Shown here: positions 23,723 through 31,796 of the stretch, piece after piece
Layout: each line of letters starts with the position of its first letter
Numbering within the stretch: the first letter of the stretch is position 1
Assembly: GCA_964651475.1 (NCBI GenBank)
Contig: CAZYXV010000038.1
Span: forward strand, 1 to 36,334
From: JBGSMF01 sp964651475
GTDB taxonomy: Bacteria; Chloroflexota; Anaerolineae; Fen-1058
Reading direction: 5' to 3'
DNA length: 36,334 bases
Made by a program: the position numbers and the translations under genes
Notes under the pieces: model-generated
What the model was told of the DNA's origin: nothing
Database searches by the model: none
The model's input: only the letters and a program-made list of their open reading frames with translations

Positions 23723-24751
23723 GTGAAAGCTCTCTACTTTAACGAACACGGCGGGCCGGAGGTGATGCAATACGGCGATGTGCCCGACGAGAGACCCGGT
23801 CCCGGCGAAGCGTTGGTGCAGGTACACGCCGTCGCGCTCAATCATCTCGATTTGTGGGTGCGCCAGGGTTGGCCGGGCCTGAATCTGCCCAGGCCGCACA
23901 TCGGCGGATCGGATGTGGCCGGCATCGTGACTGCTTATGGCGATGGCGCAAGCGGCCCGCCCATCGGAACGAGGGTAGTGATTGATCCGGGCGTGGTGAC
24001 GGGTGAAGACGAATGGACCCGGCGCGGCGAAGAATCCGTCAGCCCGCATTATCACATCCTGGGCGAAAGCGTGCGCGGCGGATGCGCGGAATACGCCGCT
24101 GTGCCGGCTGGCAATCTGCTGCCCATGCCAGAGGGTTTCGACTTTCCGCAGGCTGCCGCGCCTATCCTGGTAGGCCTGACGGCCTGGCGCATGCTCGTCA
24201 AGCGGGCAAAGTTAAAAACCGGCGAAAGCGTGGCGATTGTGGGCGCCGGCGGCGGCGTCAACAGCATGGCCATCCAGATTGCCAGGCACCTGGGCGCCAC
24301 GGTGTACGCCATCACCAGCACGCCGGAAAAGATGCAAAAAGCGCAAGAGCTAGGCGCCGATCACGTCATCAACTATCGCGAACAAGAGTGGTCCAAGGCG
24401 ATCTACCAGTTGACGGGCAAGCGCGGCGTAGACGTGGTGGTGGATAACGTAGGTCGAGCTACACTGGGTTCGAGCCTGCGCGCCGCTGCGCGGGGCGGGC
24501 GCGTGGTGATTGTGGGCAATACCAGCGGCCCCCAAACCGAGCTAGACGTGCGCCTGATCTTTGGCAAACAAATCAGCCTGATTGGAAGCACGATGGGCAG
24601 CCGCCAGGATTTTCTCGACGTGATGGACATGGTGTGGGCAGGCAAACTCAAGCCGGTGGTAGACCGCGTGATGCCGCTAGCCGAGGGACGCGCGGCGCAC
24701 GAGTTGTTGGCTGCCGGGCAGCAGTTTGGCAAAGTTGTCCTTCAGGTGTGA
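23723..24751 (+). CDS. Zinc-less medium-chain dehydrogenase/reductase (quinone oxidoreductase-like)
   Basis: The product has 342 residues from a GTG at 23723 with GGGAGG upstream. The GroES-like domain (1-about 135) contains ALNHLDLWVRQG and HIGGSDVAGIV. The Rossmann domain has VGAGGGVNSMAIQIARHLGA (about 167-186) and VDVVVDNVG. The Cys ligand of the catalytic zinc is replaced (LNHLD) and the structural-zinc Cys cluster is absent, so it fits zinc-independent NADPH:quinone or enoyl-type reductases. The substrate is unknown. Confidence 0.88.
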   Translation: MKALYFNEHGGPEVMQYGDVPDERPGPGEALVQVHAVALNHLDLWVRQGWPGLNLPRPHIGGSDVAGIVTAYGDGASGPPIGTRVVIDPGVVTGEDEWTRRGEESVSPHYHILGESVRGGCAEYAAVPAGNLLPMPEGFDFPQAAAPILVGLTAWRMLVKRAKLKTGESVAIVGAGGGVNSMAIQIARHLGATVYAITSTPEKMQKAQELGADHVINYREQEWSKAIYQLTGKRGVDVVVDNVGRATLGSSLRAAARGGRVVIVGNTSGPQTELDVRLIFGKQISLIGSTMGSRQDFLDVMDMVWAGKLKPVVDRVMPLAEGRAAHELLAAGQQFGKVVLQV

Positions 24752-25158
24752 AAAGCACAACCGTGTTCGCCTTCGCCGTGTTATGCGCCGGCGCAGCCAA
24801 CCTGGTCTTTGGCGCGCAGGCCATCGCGCAATGGAGCTACCTGAATAGTTTGCCAACGCGCGCGCCCCTGGCGTGGCTGCTGGCAGGCAAAATGGTGTGG
24901 GGAGGTGTTTTCGTAGTAACGGCGTGGGGGGTATGGCGCTCAAGACCGTGGGGACGGACTATGGCGCTCGTCGGCATCACGGTGTACCAGGCGCATATCT
25001 GGGTCAATCACGCCCTCTTTGATTATTCGCGGCAAGTGTGGCCGTTTGCCGCCGGGCTTTCGGCGGCAACGTTGGCAGTGGTATGGGGATACCTGTTCTT
25101 GCCGGGCATTCGTCGCACGTACAAGGGAAAAGGCAAATCAGTGAAAGATAAAACATAA
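24748..25158 (+). CDS. Small integral membrane protein of unknown function
   Basis: The product has 136 residues from a GTG at 24748 overlapping the preceding stop (GTGTGA). Earlier in-frame starts would lie inside the oxidoreductase gene. Four hydrophobic helices lie at about 5-24, 43-64, 71-88 and 97-118, and the protein ends in a short Lys-rich cytoplasmic-looking tail. The family is not recognised. Confidence 0.65.
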   Translation: MKSTTVFAFAVLCAGAANLVFGAQAIAQWSYLNSLPTRAPLAWLLAGKMVWGGVFVVTAWGVWRSRPWGRTMALVGITVYQAHIWVNHALFDYSRQVWPFAAGLSAATLAVVWGYLFLPGIRRTYKGKGKSVKDKT

Positions 25159-25186
25159 GCCGTCATTGCCTTGAAAGGAGGAGCAC

Positions 25187-25732
25187 ATGTCACGATGTTG
25201 GGTAACGCTGATTGCAGCGGCTCTGCTCGCCGCGTGCCAGTCTCCCGCGCCGATCGTCATCGTCCCTCCGCCAACGCCGGCGCCAACGACCATCCCGACG
25301 CCGGCGCCGATGCGCGTGTACGTCAGTGGGGCGGTGGCCCGGCCCGGCGTGTATCTGCTGCCGCCGCACTCGATTGGAGAAGCTGCTATCCAGGCTGCCG
25401 GTGGGGCCACCGGCGAAGCCGATTTGGAGGGCGTTAACCTGGCGCAAGAATTGCACGATCAGGAGCACTTTCACGTACCGCATCGGAACGAGGCCGGCGC
25501 CGCGCCTGCGCCGCAGGGAACGCCCGCCGCCGGAGTGCGCATCAACATCAACACAGCCACCGCTCAAGAGCTTGACCAGTTGCCCAAAATTGGCCCGGTC
25601 ACCGCGCAACAAATCATCGAGTTTCGCAGCCGCAATGGGCCGTTTCAGCGCGTCGAAGACATTATGCAAGTCAAGGGCATTGGCCAGGCCACATTCGACC
25701 AGATCAAAGACATGATTACCGTAGGAGACTAG
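25187..25732 (+). CDS. ComEA-like lipoprotein with SLBB and helix-hairpin-helix domains
   Basis: The product has 181 residues with AAGGAGG five bases upstream. A lipobox (LLAAC, Cys17) is followed by a Pro/Thr linker (20-41). An SLBB domain (about 42-98) begins RVYVSGAVARPGVYLL. Two helix-hairpin-helix motifs lie in ININTATAQELDQLPKIGP and VEDIMQVKGIGQATFDQIKD (about 116-178). ComEA binds incoming double-stranded DNA during natural transformation. Canonical ComEA is anchored by a transmembrane helix, so a lipid anchor is unusual. No comEC is adjacent. Confidence 0.9.
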   Translation: MSRCWVTLIAAALLAACQSPAPIVIVPPPTPAPTTIPTPAPMRVYVSGAVARPGVYLLPPHSIGEAAIQAAGGATGEADLEGVNLAQELHDQEHFHVPHRNEAGAAPAPQGTPAAGVRININTATAQELDQLPKIGPVTAQQIIEFRSRNGPFQRVEDIMQVKGIGQATFDQIKDMITVGD

Positions 25733-25752
25733 TCTCTTGACAGTCAAATCTT

Positions 25753-25875
25753 GTAACTGCTCACCCTTGCGAAGGTTGGGCCTTGGATGTGCCGAGAAAT
25801 TTGCACTGTGACCCAAGCTGCCTGCTAAAGTGGATGTGTCTGCAACCTTCGCAAGGGCTAAGCCTGAGCAGTTAC
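25753..25875. repeat. Nested palindromic repeat, copy A (core CCCTTGCGAAGGTTG)
   Basis: The outer arms GTAACTGCTCA (25753-25763) and TGAGCAGTTAC (25865-25875) are exact complements. The inner arms CCCTTGCGAAGGTTG (25764-25778) and CAACCTTCGCAAGGG (25843-25857) are also exact. The same inner core, with different outer arms, forms copy B at 32333-32422. It lies in the 303-bp gap before the carboxyltransferase gene and may end the upstream transcript or be a mobile palindrome. Confidence 0.8.
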
Positions 25876-25906
25876 CCAATCTTTACTTTTGGGGCACACG
25901 CTTTTT

Positions 25907-25999
25907 ACACAGAGCCTCGCAGAGAAATGCCAGAGGACCACGGAGGGTTTAGAACATTCTCTGTGTTCTTATTGAGTTCTGGCTCGACCAGGTCAGAAC
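25907..25999. repeat. Inverted repeats upstream of the carboxyltransferase gene
   Basis: ACACAGAG (25907-25914) pairs exactly with CTCTGTGT (25959-25966). Nearer the gene, GTTCTG (25976-25981) pairs with CAGAAC (25994-25999) around a GACC/GGTC centre and could be an operator 37 bp upstream of the start. No convincing promoter hexamers were seen. Confidence 0.4.
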
Positions 26000-26035
26000 A
26001 TTAGGGTCGGAGTACATAACACAGGAGGTTAGATA

Positions 26036-27583
26036 ATGACTCATCCAAACATCGATCACCTGCGCCAGTTGAGGCAGCAAGCGCGACTGGGCGGCGGGCA
26101 AGAGCGCATTGACGCGCAGCACGCCAAAGGCAAAATGACGGCGCGCGAACGCGCTGAGGCCTTGTTGGATAAAGGCTCGTTTCGCGAGTTGGACATGTTT
26201 GTGGAGCACCGCACCACAGACTTTGGCATGGCAGACAAGAAAGTCTTGTCCGATAGCGTGGTGACCGGTTGGGGGACGATTGACGGGCGGCTGGTATACG
26301 TGTTCAGCCAGGACTTTACGGTGTTTGGGGGCAGCCTGGGCAAAGTGCACGCCGAAAAGGTCTGCAAGATTATGGACCTGGCGATGAAAAACGGCGCGCC
26401 AGTGATCGGGCTGAACGACTCGGGCGGCGCGCGCATCCAGGAGGGCGTGGTCAGCCTGGGGGCGTATGCCGATATTTTTCTGCGCAACACGCTGGCTTCG
26501 GGCGTGATCCCGCAGATCAGCGCCGTTATGGGACCGTGCGCGGGCGGGGCGGTGTATAGCCCGGCGCTGACGGACTTTATCTTCATGGTCAAAAATACCA
26601 GCCACATGTTCATCACCGGGCCAGACGTGGTCAAGGCCGTGACCCGAGAAGAAGTCACCTTCGAGGAATTGGGCGGGGCGATGACGCACAGCACCAAGAG
26701 CGGCGTGTGCCACGTGGTGGCCGAAGATGGGCAAGATTGCCTGGACCAGCTCCGCCAGTTGATGAGCTATCTGCCCTCGAACAACATGGAAGATCCGCCC
26801 TACGTCGAGACCGACGACGACCCGCGCCGCATGGACGACAAGCTCGACAGCATCGTCCCCGACGACCCCAGCAAGCCTTACGACATCAAAGAGGTCATAC
26901 GCATGGTGGTGGACCACGGCGAGTTTTTTGAGATTCACGAGCACTATGCCCAAAATATCGTCGTGGGATTTGCGCGGCTGGGCGGGCGCGTGGTGGGCAT
27001 TGTGGCAAACCAACCTGCGGTGCTGGCCGGCGTGCTGGATATCAAATCGTCTATCAAGGGCGGGCGCTTTGTGCGCTTTTGCGATTGCTTCAATATCCCC
27101 CTGGTCACCTTTGAAGACGTGCCCGGCTTTTTGCCGGGGGTGGACCAGGAGCACGGCGGCATTATCATGCACGGCGCCAAGCTCTTGTATGCCTTTTGCG
27201 AAGCGACGGTACCCAAGCTCACCGTCATCACCCGCAAAGCCTACGGCGGGGCGTACGACGTGATGAGCAGCAAGCACATCCGGGGCGATTTCAACGTGGC
27301 CTGGCCCAGCGCCGAAATCGCCGTGATGGGGCCGGACGGCGCGGTGAACATTATCTTTCGCGACGAGCTTAGAAACGCGGACGATCCCGCCGCCCGCCGC
27401 GCCGAGTTGATCCAGATGTATCGCGACAAGTTTGCCAATCCCTACGTGGCGGCCGCGCACGGCTACCTGGACGACGTGATCGAGCCGCGCGAGACGCGCC
27501 CGCGCCTGATCGAGGCGCTGAGCATGCTGCAAAACAAGCGCGATAGCAACCCGCCCAAAAAGCACGGGAACATTCCACTGTAA
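26036..27583 (+). CDS. Acyl-CoA carboxylase beta / methylmalonyl-CoA carboxyltransferase 12S subunit
   Basis: The product has 515 residues, the expected length, with ACAGGAGG upstream. Two crotonase-fold halves are present. The N-terminal half has the CoA/biotin site segments NDSGGARIQEGV and GPCAGGAVYSPAL; the C-terminal half has DVPGFLPGVDQEHGGII and RKAYGGAYDVM. It transfers carboxyl between biotin and propionyl-CoA/methylmalonyl-CoA. Sequence alone does not separate propionyl-CoA carboxylase from transcarboxylase or methylmalonyl-CoA decarboxylase. The 5S-type and biotin-carrier genes downstream and the lack of a biotin carboxylase favour transcarboxylase or decarboxylase. Confidence 0.95.
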   Translation: MTHPNIDHLRQLRQQARLGGGQERIDAQHAKGKMTARERAEALLDKGSFRELDMFVEHRTTDFGMADKKVLSDSVVTGWGTIDGRLVYVFSQDFTVFGGSLGKVHAEKVCKIMDLAMKNGAPVIGLNDSGGARIQEGVVSLGAYADIFLRNTLASGVIPQISAVMGPCAGGAVYSPALTDFIFMVKNTSHMFITGPDVVKAVTREEVTFEELGGAMTHSTKSGVCHVVAEDGQDCLDQLRQLMSYLPSNNMEDPPYVETDDDPRRMDDKLDSIVPDDPSKPYDIKEVIRMVVDHGEFFEIHEHYAQNIVVGFARLGGRVVGIVANQPAVLAGVLDIKSSIKGGRFVRFCDCFNIPLVTFEDVPGFLPGVDQEHGGIIMHGAKLLYAFCEATVPKLTVITRKAYGGAYDVMSSKHIRGDFNVAWPSAEIAVMGPDGAVNIIFRDELRNADDPAARRAELIQMYRDKFANPYVAAAHGYLDDVIEPRETRPRLIEALSMLQNKRDSNPPKKHGNIPL

Positions 27584-27593
27584 GGAGAACCTC

Positions 27594-27926
27594 ATGGCAA
27601 ACAAGACCAGTATTGACGAGTTGGCGGCTTTGCTGACGCAGCCCTATACCCACCTGGAGTTGGGGCAGGTCAACGACCACGCCGCTTACGTGGTGCACTT
27701 TAAGGGCAGCTATCCTTCTCACCGCCACACCAAGGATGAAATGTACCTGGTGCTGGAAGGCGAGATCACGCTCGAGTTTCTCAACCAGCCGCCGCTGCGG
27801 CTGAAAAAGAACGAGAGCACCGTCGTGCGCGCTTATACGACGCATAACCCCAGTTCGGAGCAAGGGGCGCTGGTGCTGATGATCAAGCCGAAAGAGATGT
27901 TCGCGTCGCCGACGGAAGTGGATTAA
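27594..27926 (+). CDS. Single-domain cupin protein
   Basis: The product has 110 residues with AAGGAG seven bases upstream. The cupin motif 1 region is YPSHRHTKDEMYLVLEGE (43-60), with metal ligands H46, H48 and E52. Motif 2 is weaker, around VVRAYTTHNP (about 77-86), with one His. Small cupins bind metals or act as isomerases or sensors. It is placed between the 12S- and 5S-type genes (10 bp after the first), so it is likely co-expressed, but no role in the pathway is known to me. Confidence 0.88.
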   Translation: MANKTSIDELAALLTQPYTHLELGQVNDHAAYVVHFKGSYPSHRHTKDEMYLVLEGEITLEFLNQPPLRLKKNESTVVRAYTTHNPSSEQGALVLMIKPKEMFASPTEVD

Positions 27927-27979
27927 TGATAAATGGCGAATGGCTAATGGCTAACGATTAATGGTTAATTGTTAATGAT
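27924..27979 (+). repeat. Heptanucleotide tandem array, 8 units, consensus TAATGGY
   Basis: Eight consecutive 7-mers (TAATGAT, AAATGGC, GAATGGC, TAATGGC, TAACGAT, TAATGGT, TAATTGT, TAATGAT) begin with the stop codon of the cupin gene. The array ends 18 bp before the 5S-type start, next to its ribosome site. Degenerate heptamer arrays of this kind resemble the short tandemly repeated repetitive sequences of filamentous cyanobacteria. Confidence 0.8.
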
Positions 27980-27997
27980 ATTGGAGGAAGGGTTAAC

Positions 27998-29488
27998 ATG
28001 AAAAATCCTGTGATGATTTGCGATACGGTACTGCGCGATGCGCACCAGTCGCTCCTGGCCACGCGCATGCGCACTGAAGACATGCTGCCCATCGCCGCCA
28101 GGCTGGAAAGGGTGGGCTACTGGTCGGTGGAAATGTGGGGCGGAGCCACGTTCGATAGCGCCATGCGCTTTTTGGGCGAAGACCCCTGGGAGCGCATCCG
28201 CAAGCTGCGGCGCGAGATGCCCAACACGCGCTTTCAGATGCTCCTGCGCGGCCAAAATATCGTGGGCTACAAGCACTATCCCGACGACATTGTAGAGCAT
28301 TTTGTCGCGGCGGCCAGGCGCAACGGCATTGACGTGTTCCGCGTCTTTGACGCGCTCAACGACATTCGGAACATGGAGTATGCCATGCGGATTGTTAAGC
28401 GCGAAGGCGGTCACGTGCAGGCCGCCATCTGCTATACCATCAGCCCTGTGCACGATATTCCCAGCTTTGTGCAGATGGGGCGCGAGCTGGCCGAGCGGGG
28501 CGCGGATTCAATCTGCATCAAGGATATGGCGGGGCTGATTTCGCCTTACGCGGCTTACGAGCTGGTGGCGGCGCTCAAAAAGGACGTGGGACTGCCGGTG
28601 CAATTGCACACGCACTATACCAGCGGCATGGGCACGGCGGCGCTGCTCAAGGCGGCCGAAGCGGGCGTGGACGTGATAGACACGGCCATTTCCTCCGTGT
28701 CGCTGTCTACCTCGCAGCCGCCCACCGAAACGTTGGTGGCGATCCTCAAAGACACCGAGCGCGATACCGGGCTGGATTTGGCCTTGCTGGCCGATATTGC
28801 GCGCCAGATGATCGAGATCCGCAAAAAGTACGCCAGCTTTGAGGCGGGGATCAACGCCGTGGATGTGAACGTGCTCCAATTCCAGGTGCCGGGCGGGATG
28901 CTTTCCAACCTCGTCAGCCAGTTGCGCCAGCAAGGCGCGATGGATCGCTATTACGAGGTGCTGGACGAAGTGCCGCGCGTGCGCGAGGACCTGGGCTATC
29001 CGCCGCTGGTCACGCCTTCCAGCCAGATCGTGGGCACGCAAGCCACGCTCAACGTGATGATGGGCGAGCGCTACAAGGTGATCCCCGAAGAGGTCAAGCA
29101 GTACATTCGCGGCTATTACGGCAAGCCGCCCGCGCCGATCAACCCCGAGGTGCAGCGCAAAGCCATCGGCGACGAGCAGCCCATCACCTGCCGCCCGGCC
29201 GATATGCTCAGCCCCGGCTGGGAAAAGGCCAAAGCCGAAATCGGCGACCTGGCCCAATCGGAAGAGGACATTCTGTCTTACGCACTGTTCCCGCAAATCG
29301 CGCGCCCATTCCTGGAACGGCGCGCCAAAGGGCTGGGCGGCAAGGAAGAAGTGGCGGCGGCGATTGCCGCGATGTTAATTCAACAGCAGGCGACCAAAGC
29401 CGGCAAAGCGGCAGCGGCCGCAGCGCCTGTGGCTGTGGCGGCGCCGTGGAAAATGGCCGGCCGCCCTGGCCTGGCGCGGAGGTGGTGA
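27998..29488 (+). CDS. Biotin-dependent carboxyltransferase, 5S-type (pyruvate/oxaloacetate) subunit
   Basis: The product has 496 residues. The HMGL-like TIM barrel occupies about 5-290 and a conserved carboxylase domain follows to about 460. The metal site is D14 (RDAHQS), K175 of CIKDMAGL (the carboxylated Lys) and H204/H206 of QLHTHY. The family includes transcarboxylase 5S, oxaloacetate decarboxylase alpha and pyruvate carboxylase B. The protein ends in an Ala-rich linker of the kind that normally leads to a fused biotinyl domain, but here that domain is the next gene, two bases downstream. The expected reaction is carboxybiotin + pyruvate to oxaloacetate or the reverse. Confidence 0.94.
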   Translation: MKNPVMICDTVLRDAHQSLLATRMRTEDMLPIAARLERVGYWSVEMWGGATFDSAMRFLGEDPWERIRKLRREMPNTRFQMLLRGQNIVGYKHYPDDIVEHFVAAARRNGIDVFRVFDALNDIRNMEYAMRIVKREGGHVQAAICYTISPVHDIPSFVQMGRELAERGADSICIKDMAGLISPYAAYELVAALKKDVGLPVQLHTHYTSGMGTAALLKAAEAGVDVIDTAISSVSLSTSQPPTETLVAILKDTERDTGLDLALLADIARQMIEIRKKYASFEAGINAVDVNVLQFQVPGGMLSNLVSQLRQQGAMDRYYEVLDEVPRVREDLGYPPLVTPSSQIVGTQATLNVMMGERYKVIPEEVKQYIRGYYGKPPAPINPEVQRKAIGDEQPITCRPADMLSPGWEKAKAEIGDLAQSEEDILSYALFPQIARPFLERRAKGLGGKEEVAAAIAAMLIQQQATKAGKAAAAAAPVAVAAPWKMAGRPGLARRW

Positions 29489-29489
29489 G

Positions 29490-29963
29490 GTGGCAGATAA
29501 ATTCAAGCTGACGCTGGAGGGCGTGCCGTACGAGATCGAACGCAAAGGCGATCTGATGCTGGTCAACAGCCAAGAGTTTCCGTGCAAGATTGACGGCAAA
29601 TCGGTGAACGTGGGCGGCAATCCACACACGGTGGAGGTGGCCGGCGCCGTGGCCACGGTAGATGGTATAGTTTATCCTATCGAGGTGGTGGGGCTGGAAG
29701 AACCCAAGCCGAGCAAGCGCAAAGCCGCTACCCACGCCGCCGGCGACGAGGCCGGCGCGATCACGGCCATTATGCCGGGCCTGGTCATCAAGATTTTCAA
29801 AAAGGCGGGCGAGCGTGTCGAGGCCGGAGAAGTGGTGCTCATCCTCGAAGCCATGAAGATGCAGAACGAGGTGCACGCCAAGCAAGCCGGCGTCGTCAAG
29901 CAAGTCACCGTCAAAGAAGGCGAGACGGTCGAGATGCGCCAGGTGTTGGCGGTGATTGAATAG
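29490..29963 (+). CDS. Biotin carboxyl carrier protein (transcarboxylase 1.3S-like)
   Basis: The product has 157 residues from a GTG at 29490, with GGAGG eight bases upstream. A beta-rich N-terminal domain (1-70) and a Lys/Pro/Ala linker precede a biotinyl domain (about 88-157) with EAMKM at 120-124; K123 is the biotinylation site. ITAIMPGLVIKIFKKAGERV is the typical start of such domains. It would carry CO2 between the 12S- and 5S-type enzymes. Biotin is presumably attached by the ligase at 19834-20625. Confidence 0.95.
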   Translation: MADKFKLTLEGVPYEIERKGDLMLVNSQEFPCKIDGKSVNVGGNPHTVEVAGAVATVDGIVYPIEVVGLEEPKPSKRKAATHAAGDEAGAITAIMPGLVIKIFKKAGERVEAGEVVLILEAMKMQNEVHAKQAGVVKQVTVKEGETVEMRQVLAVIE

Positions 29964-29964
29964 C

Positions 29965-30054
29965 ATTATAGCGCAAGGTTGGCTCGCCGCGCCATCCTCG
30001 GCGCGGCCTGCAACGCCGCCGGGGACGGCGGCTTGCGGAACATTGCGCTGTAAT
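29965..30054. mobile_element. Small MITE-like element between carrier and mutase genes
   Basis: The 90-bp block has terminal inverted repeats ATTATAGCGCAAGGTT (29965-29980) and AACATTGCGCTGTAAT (30039-30054), matching at 14 of 16. The right end differs by one base from the end of the transposase remnant (11536-11551). Inside are two GC hairpins (GCCGCGCC/GGCGCGGC and GCCGCC/GGCGGC). The first resembles 11620-11646. It looks like a non-autonomous insertion inside an operon, perhaps now a processing or attenuation hairpin. Confidence 0.65.
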
Positions 30055-30073
30055 AATAGTGAGGCAATAGACC

Positions 30074-31732
30074 ATGGCCGATCTACTCAATGCAAAAAAG
30101 AACTGGGAAACCAATGTCGTGGCGCGCACACTCAAAAAAGCGCCCGAACGCAAGCTGGAATTTACAACGTCTTCCGGCATCCCGCTCGAGCGGGTGTACG
30201 TGCCCGACGAGACCGCCATAGACTATGAAAAGCGATTGGGCTTTCCGGGCAGCTATCCCTTTACGCGCGGTGTGCAGCCGACCATGTACCGCGGCCGCTT
30301 TTGGACGATGCGCCAGTACGCCGGCTATGCCACCGCGCAAGAATCCAACCGCCGCTACAAGTTCCTGCTCGAGCAGGGACAGACGGGGCTTTCGGTGGCG
30401 TTCGATTTGCCCACGCAAATCGGCTACGACTCGGACGACCCGATTGCATTGGGCGAAGTGGGCAAGGTGGGCGTGGCGATTAGCTCTATCGAGGACATGG
30501 CGACCTTGTTCGACGGCATCCCGCTGGACAAGGTGTCTACCTCGATGACGATCAACGCGCCGGCGGCGATTTTGCTGGCGCTCTATATCGCCGTCGCCAG
30601 GCGGCAAGGCGCGGCCGAACGAGACCTGCGCGGCACGATTCAAAACGATATCCTCAAAGAGTACATCGCGCGCGGCACGTACATCTTTCCGCCCAAGCCG
30701 GCGCTGCGCCTCATCACCGATGTTTTTCGCTATTGCGCCGCGAACGTGCCGTCGTGGAACACCATCAGCATCAGCGGCTATCACATCCGCGAAGCCGGCT
30801 CGACCGCCGTGCAAGAAGTGGCCTTTACGCTGGCCGACGGCATCGCTTACGTGCAGGCGGCGCTGGAGGCGGGGCTGGCGGTAGACGACTTTGCGCCGCA
30901 GCTGGCGTTCTTTTTCAACGCGCACAACAACTTTATGGAAGAAGTGGCCAAGTTCCGCGCCGCGCGCCGCCTGTGGGCGCGCATCATGAAAGAACGCTTT
31001 GGCGCGCGGGACCCGCGCTCGATGATGCTGCGCTTTCACACCCAAACGGGCGGCAGCACCCTCACCGCGCAGCAGCCTACGAACAACGTGGTGCGCGTGG
31101 CGCTGCAGGCCTTGGCGGCGGTGCTGGGCGGCACGCAGAGCCTGCACACCAACTCGATGGACGAGGCGCTGGCGCTTCCCACCGAGCAGGCCGTCCAGGT
31201 GGCGCTGCGCACGCAGCAAATCATCGCGCACGAATCGGGTGTGGCCGATACGATTGACCCGCTGGCCGGCAGTTACGTGATCGAACACTTGACCGACGAG
31301 ATCGAGCGCCGCGCCGCCGACTATATCCAAAAGATTGACGACCTGGGCGGGGCCTTGGCCGCCATCGAGCGCGGCTATGTGCAGACCGAAATCGCCAACG
31401 CCGCCTACGCTTATCAGCGCGCGGTGGACAAGGGCGAGCAAATCGTGGTGGGCGTGAACGCTTTCCAGGTACAAGAGACGTTGAGCATGGAGCGCCTCAG
31501 GGTTGACCCGGCCGTCGAGCAGGCGCAAAAGGCCCGGCTGGCGGCGTTCAAGGCCCGGCGCGATGGCGAGGCGGTCAGCGCGGCGCTGGCCCGCATCCAG
31601 GCGGCGGCGCGCGGCGACGACGCGCTGATGCCGCTGTTCGTTGAGGCGGTGGAACACAACGCCACACTGGGCGAGATTTGCAACACACTGCGCGGCGTGT
31701 GGGGCGAGTACAAGTCGAGTGTGATTATTTAG
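30074..31732 (+). CDS. Methylmalonyl-CoA mutase, large (catalytic) subunit without B12 domain
   Basis: The product has 552 residues. The substrate-binding barrel has FPGSYPFTRGVQPTMYRGR (58-76), the QYAGYATAQESN segment (81-92), the catalytic-site His in SGYHIREAG (234-242, H237) and HTNSMDEALALPTEQA downstream. The C-terminal cobalamin-binding domain (DxHxxG) of single-chain mutases is missing, as in split mutases where a separate protein of about 140 residues supplies it. It isomerises (R)-methylmalonyl-CoA and succinyl-CoA. The small subunit and the MeaB chaperone are not in the window. The ribosome site is GAGG, ten bases upstream. Confidence 0.96.
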   Translation: MADLLNAKKNWETNVVARTLKKAPERKLEFTTSSGIPLERVYVPDETAIDYEKRLGFPGSYPFTRGVQPTMYRGRFWTMRQYAGYATAQESNRRYKFLLEQGQTGLSVAFDLPTQIGYDSDDPIALGEVGKVGVAISSIEDMATLFDGIPLDKVSTSMTINAPAAILLALYIAVARRQGAAERDLRGTIQNDILKEYIARGTYIFPPKPALRLITDVFRYCAANVPSWNTISISGYHIREAGSTAVQEVAFTLADGIAYVQAALEAGLAVDDFAPQLAFFFNAHNNFMEEVAKFRAARRLWARIMKERFGARDPRSMMLRFHTQTGGSTLTAQQPTNNVVRVALQALAAVLGGTQSLHTNSMDEALALPTEQAVQVALRTQQIIAHESGVADTIDPLAGSYVIEHLTDEIERRAADYIQKIDDLGGALAAIERGYVQTEIANAAYAYQRAVDKGEQIVVGVNAFQVQETLSMERLRVDPAVEQAQKARLAAFKARRDGEAVSAALARIQAAARGDDALMPLFVEAVEHNATLGEICNTLRGVWGEYKSSVII

Positions 31733-31733
31733 A

Positions 31734-31796
31734 GGTTGGAGATTCGGGATTGGGGATTAGGGATTGGGTATTGGAGATTAGGTTTTGAGGATTGGG
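31734..31796 (+). repeat. Heptanucleotide tandem array, 9 units, consensus GATTNGG
   Basis: Nine consecutive 7-mers (GGTTGGA, GATTCGG, GATTGGG, GATTAGG, GATTGGG, TATTGGA, GATTAGG, TTTTGAG, GATTGGG) begin two bases after the mutase stop codon. ATTGGGTATT (31763-31772) pairs exactly with AATACCCAAT (31804-31813), so part of the array can form a hairpin just before the epimerase ribosome site. Confidence 0.8.

Noticed and set aside
25949..27604. Antisense open frame (551 codons, minus) opposite the 12S carboxyltransferase gene
   Set aside because: Same reason: the plus-strand protein has all family motifs, and the antisense translation has none.
27924..27979. Possible CRISPR or direct-repeat array
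   Set aside because: The units are only 7 bp, contiguous and without spacers, so this is a short tandem repeat rather than CRISPR.
30083..31657. Antisense open frame (524 codons, minus) opposite methylmalonyl-CoA mutase
   Set aside because: His/Arg-rich translation typical of a codon-bias shadow.
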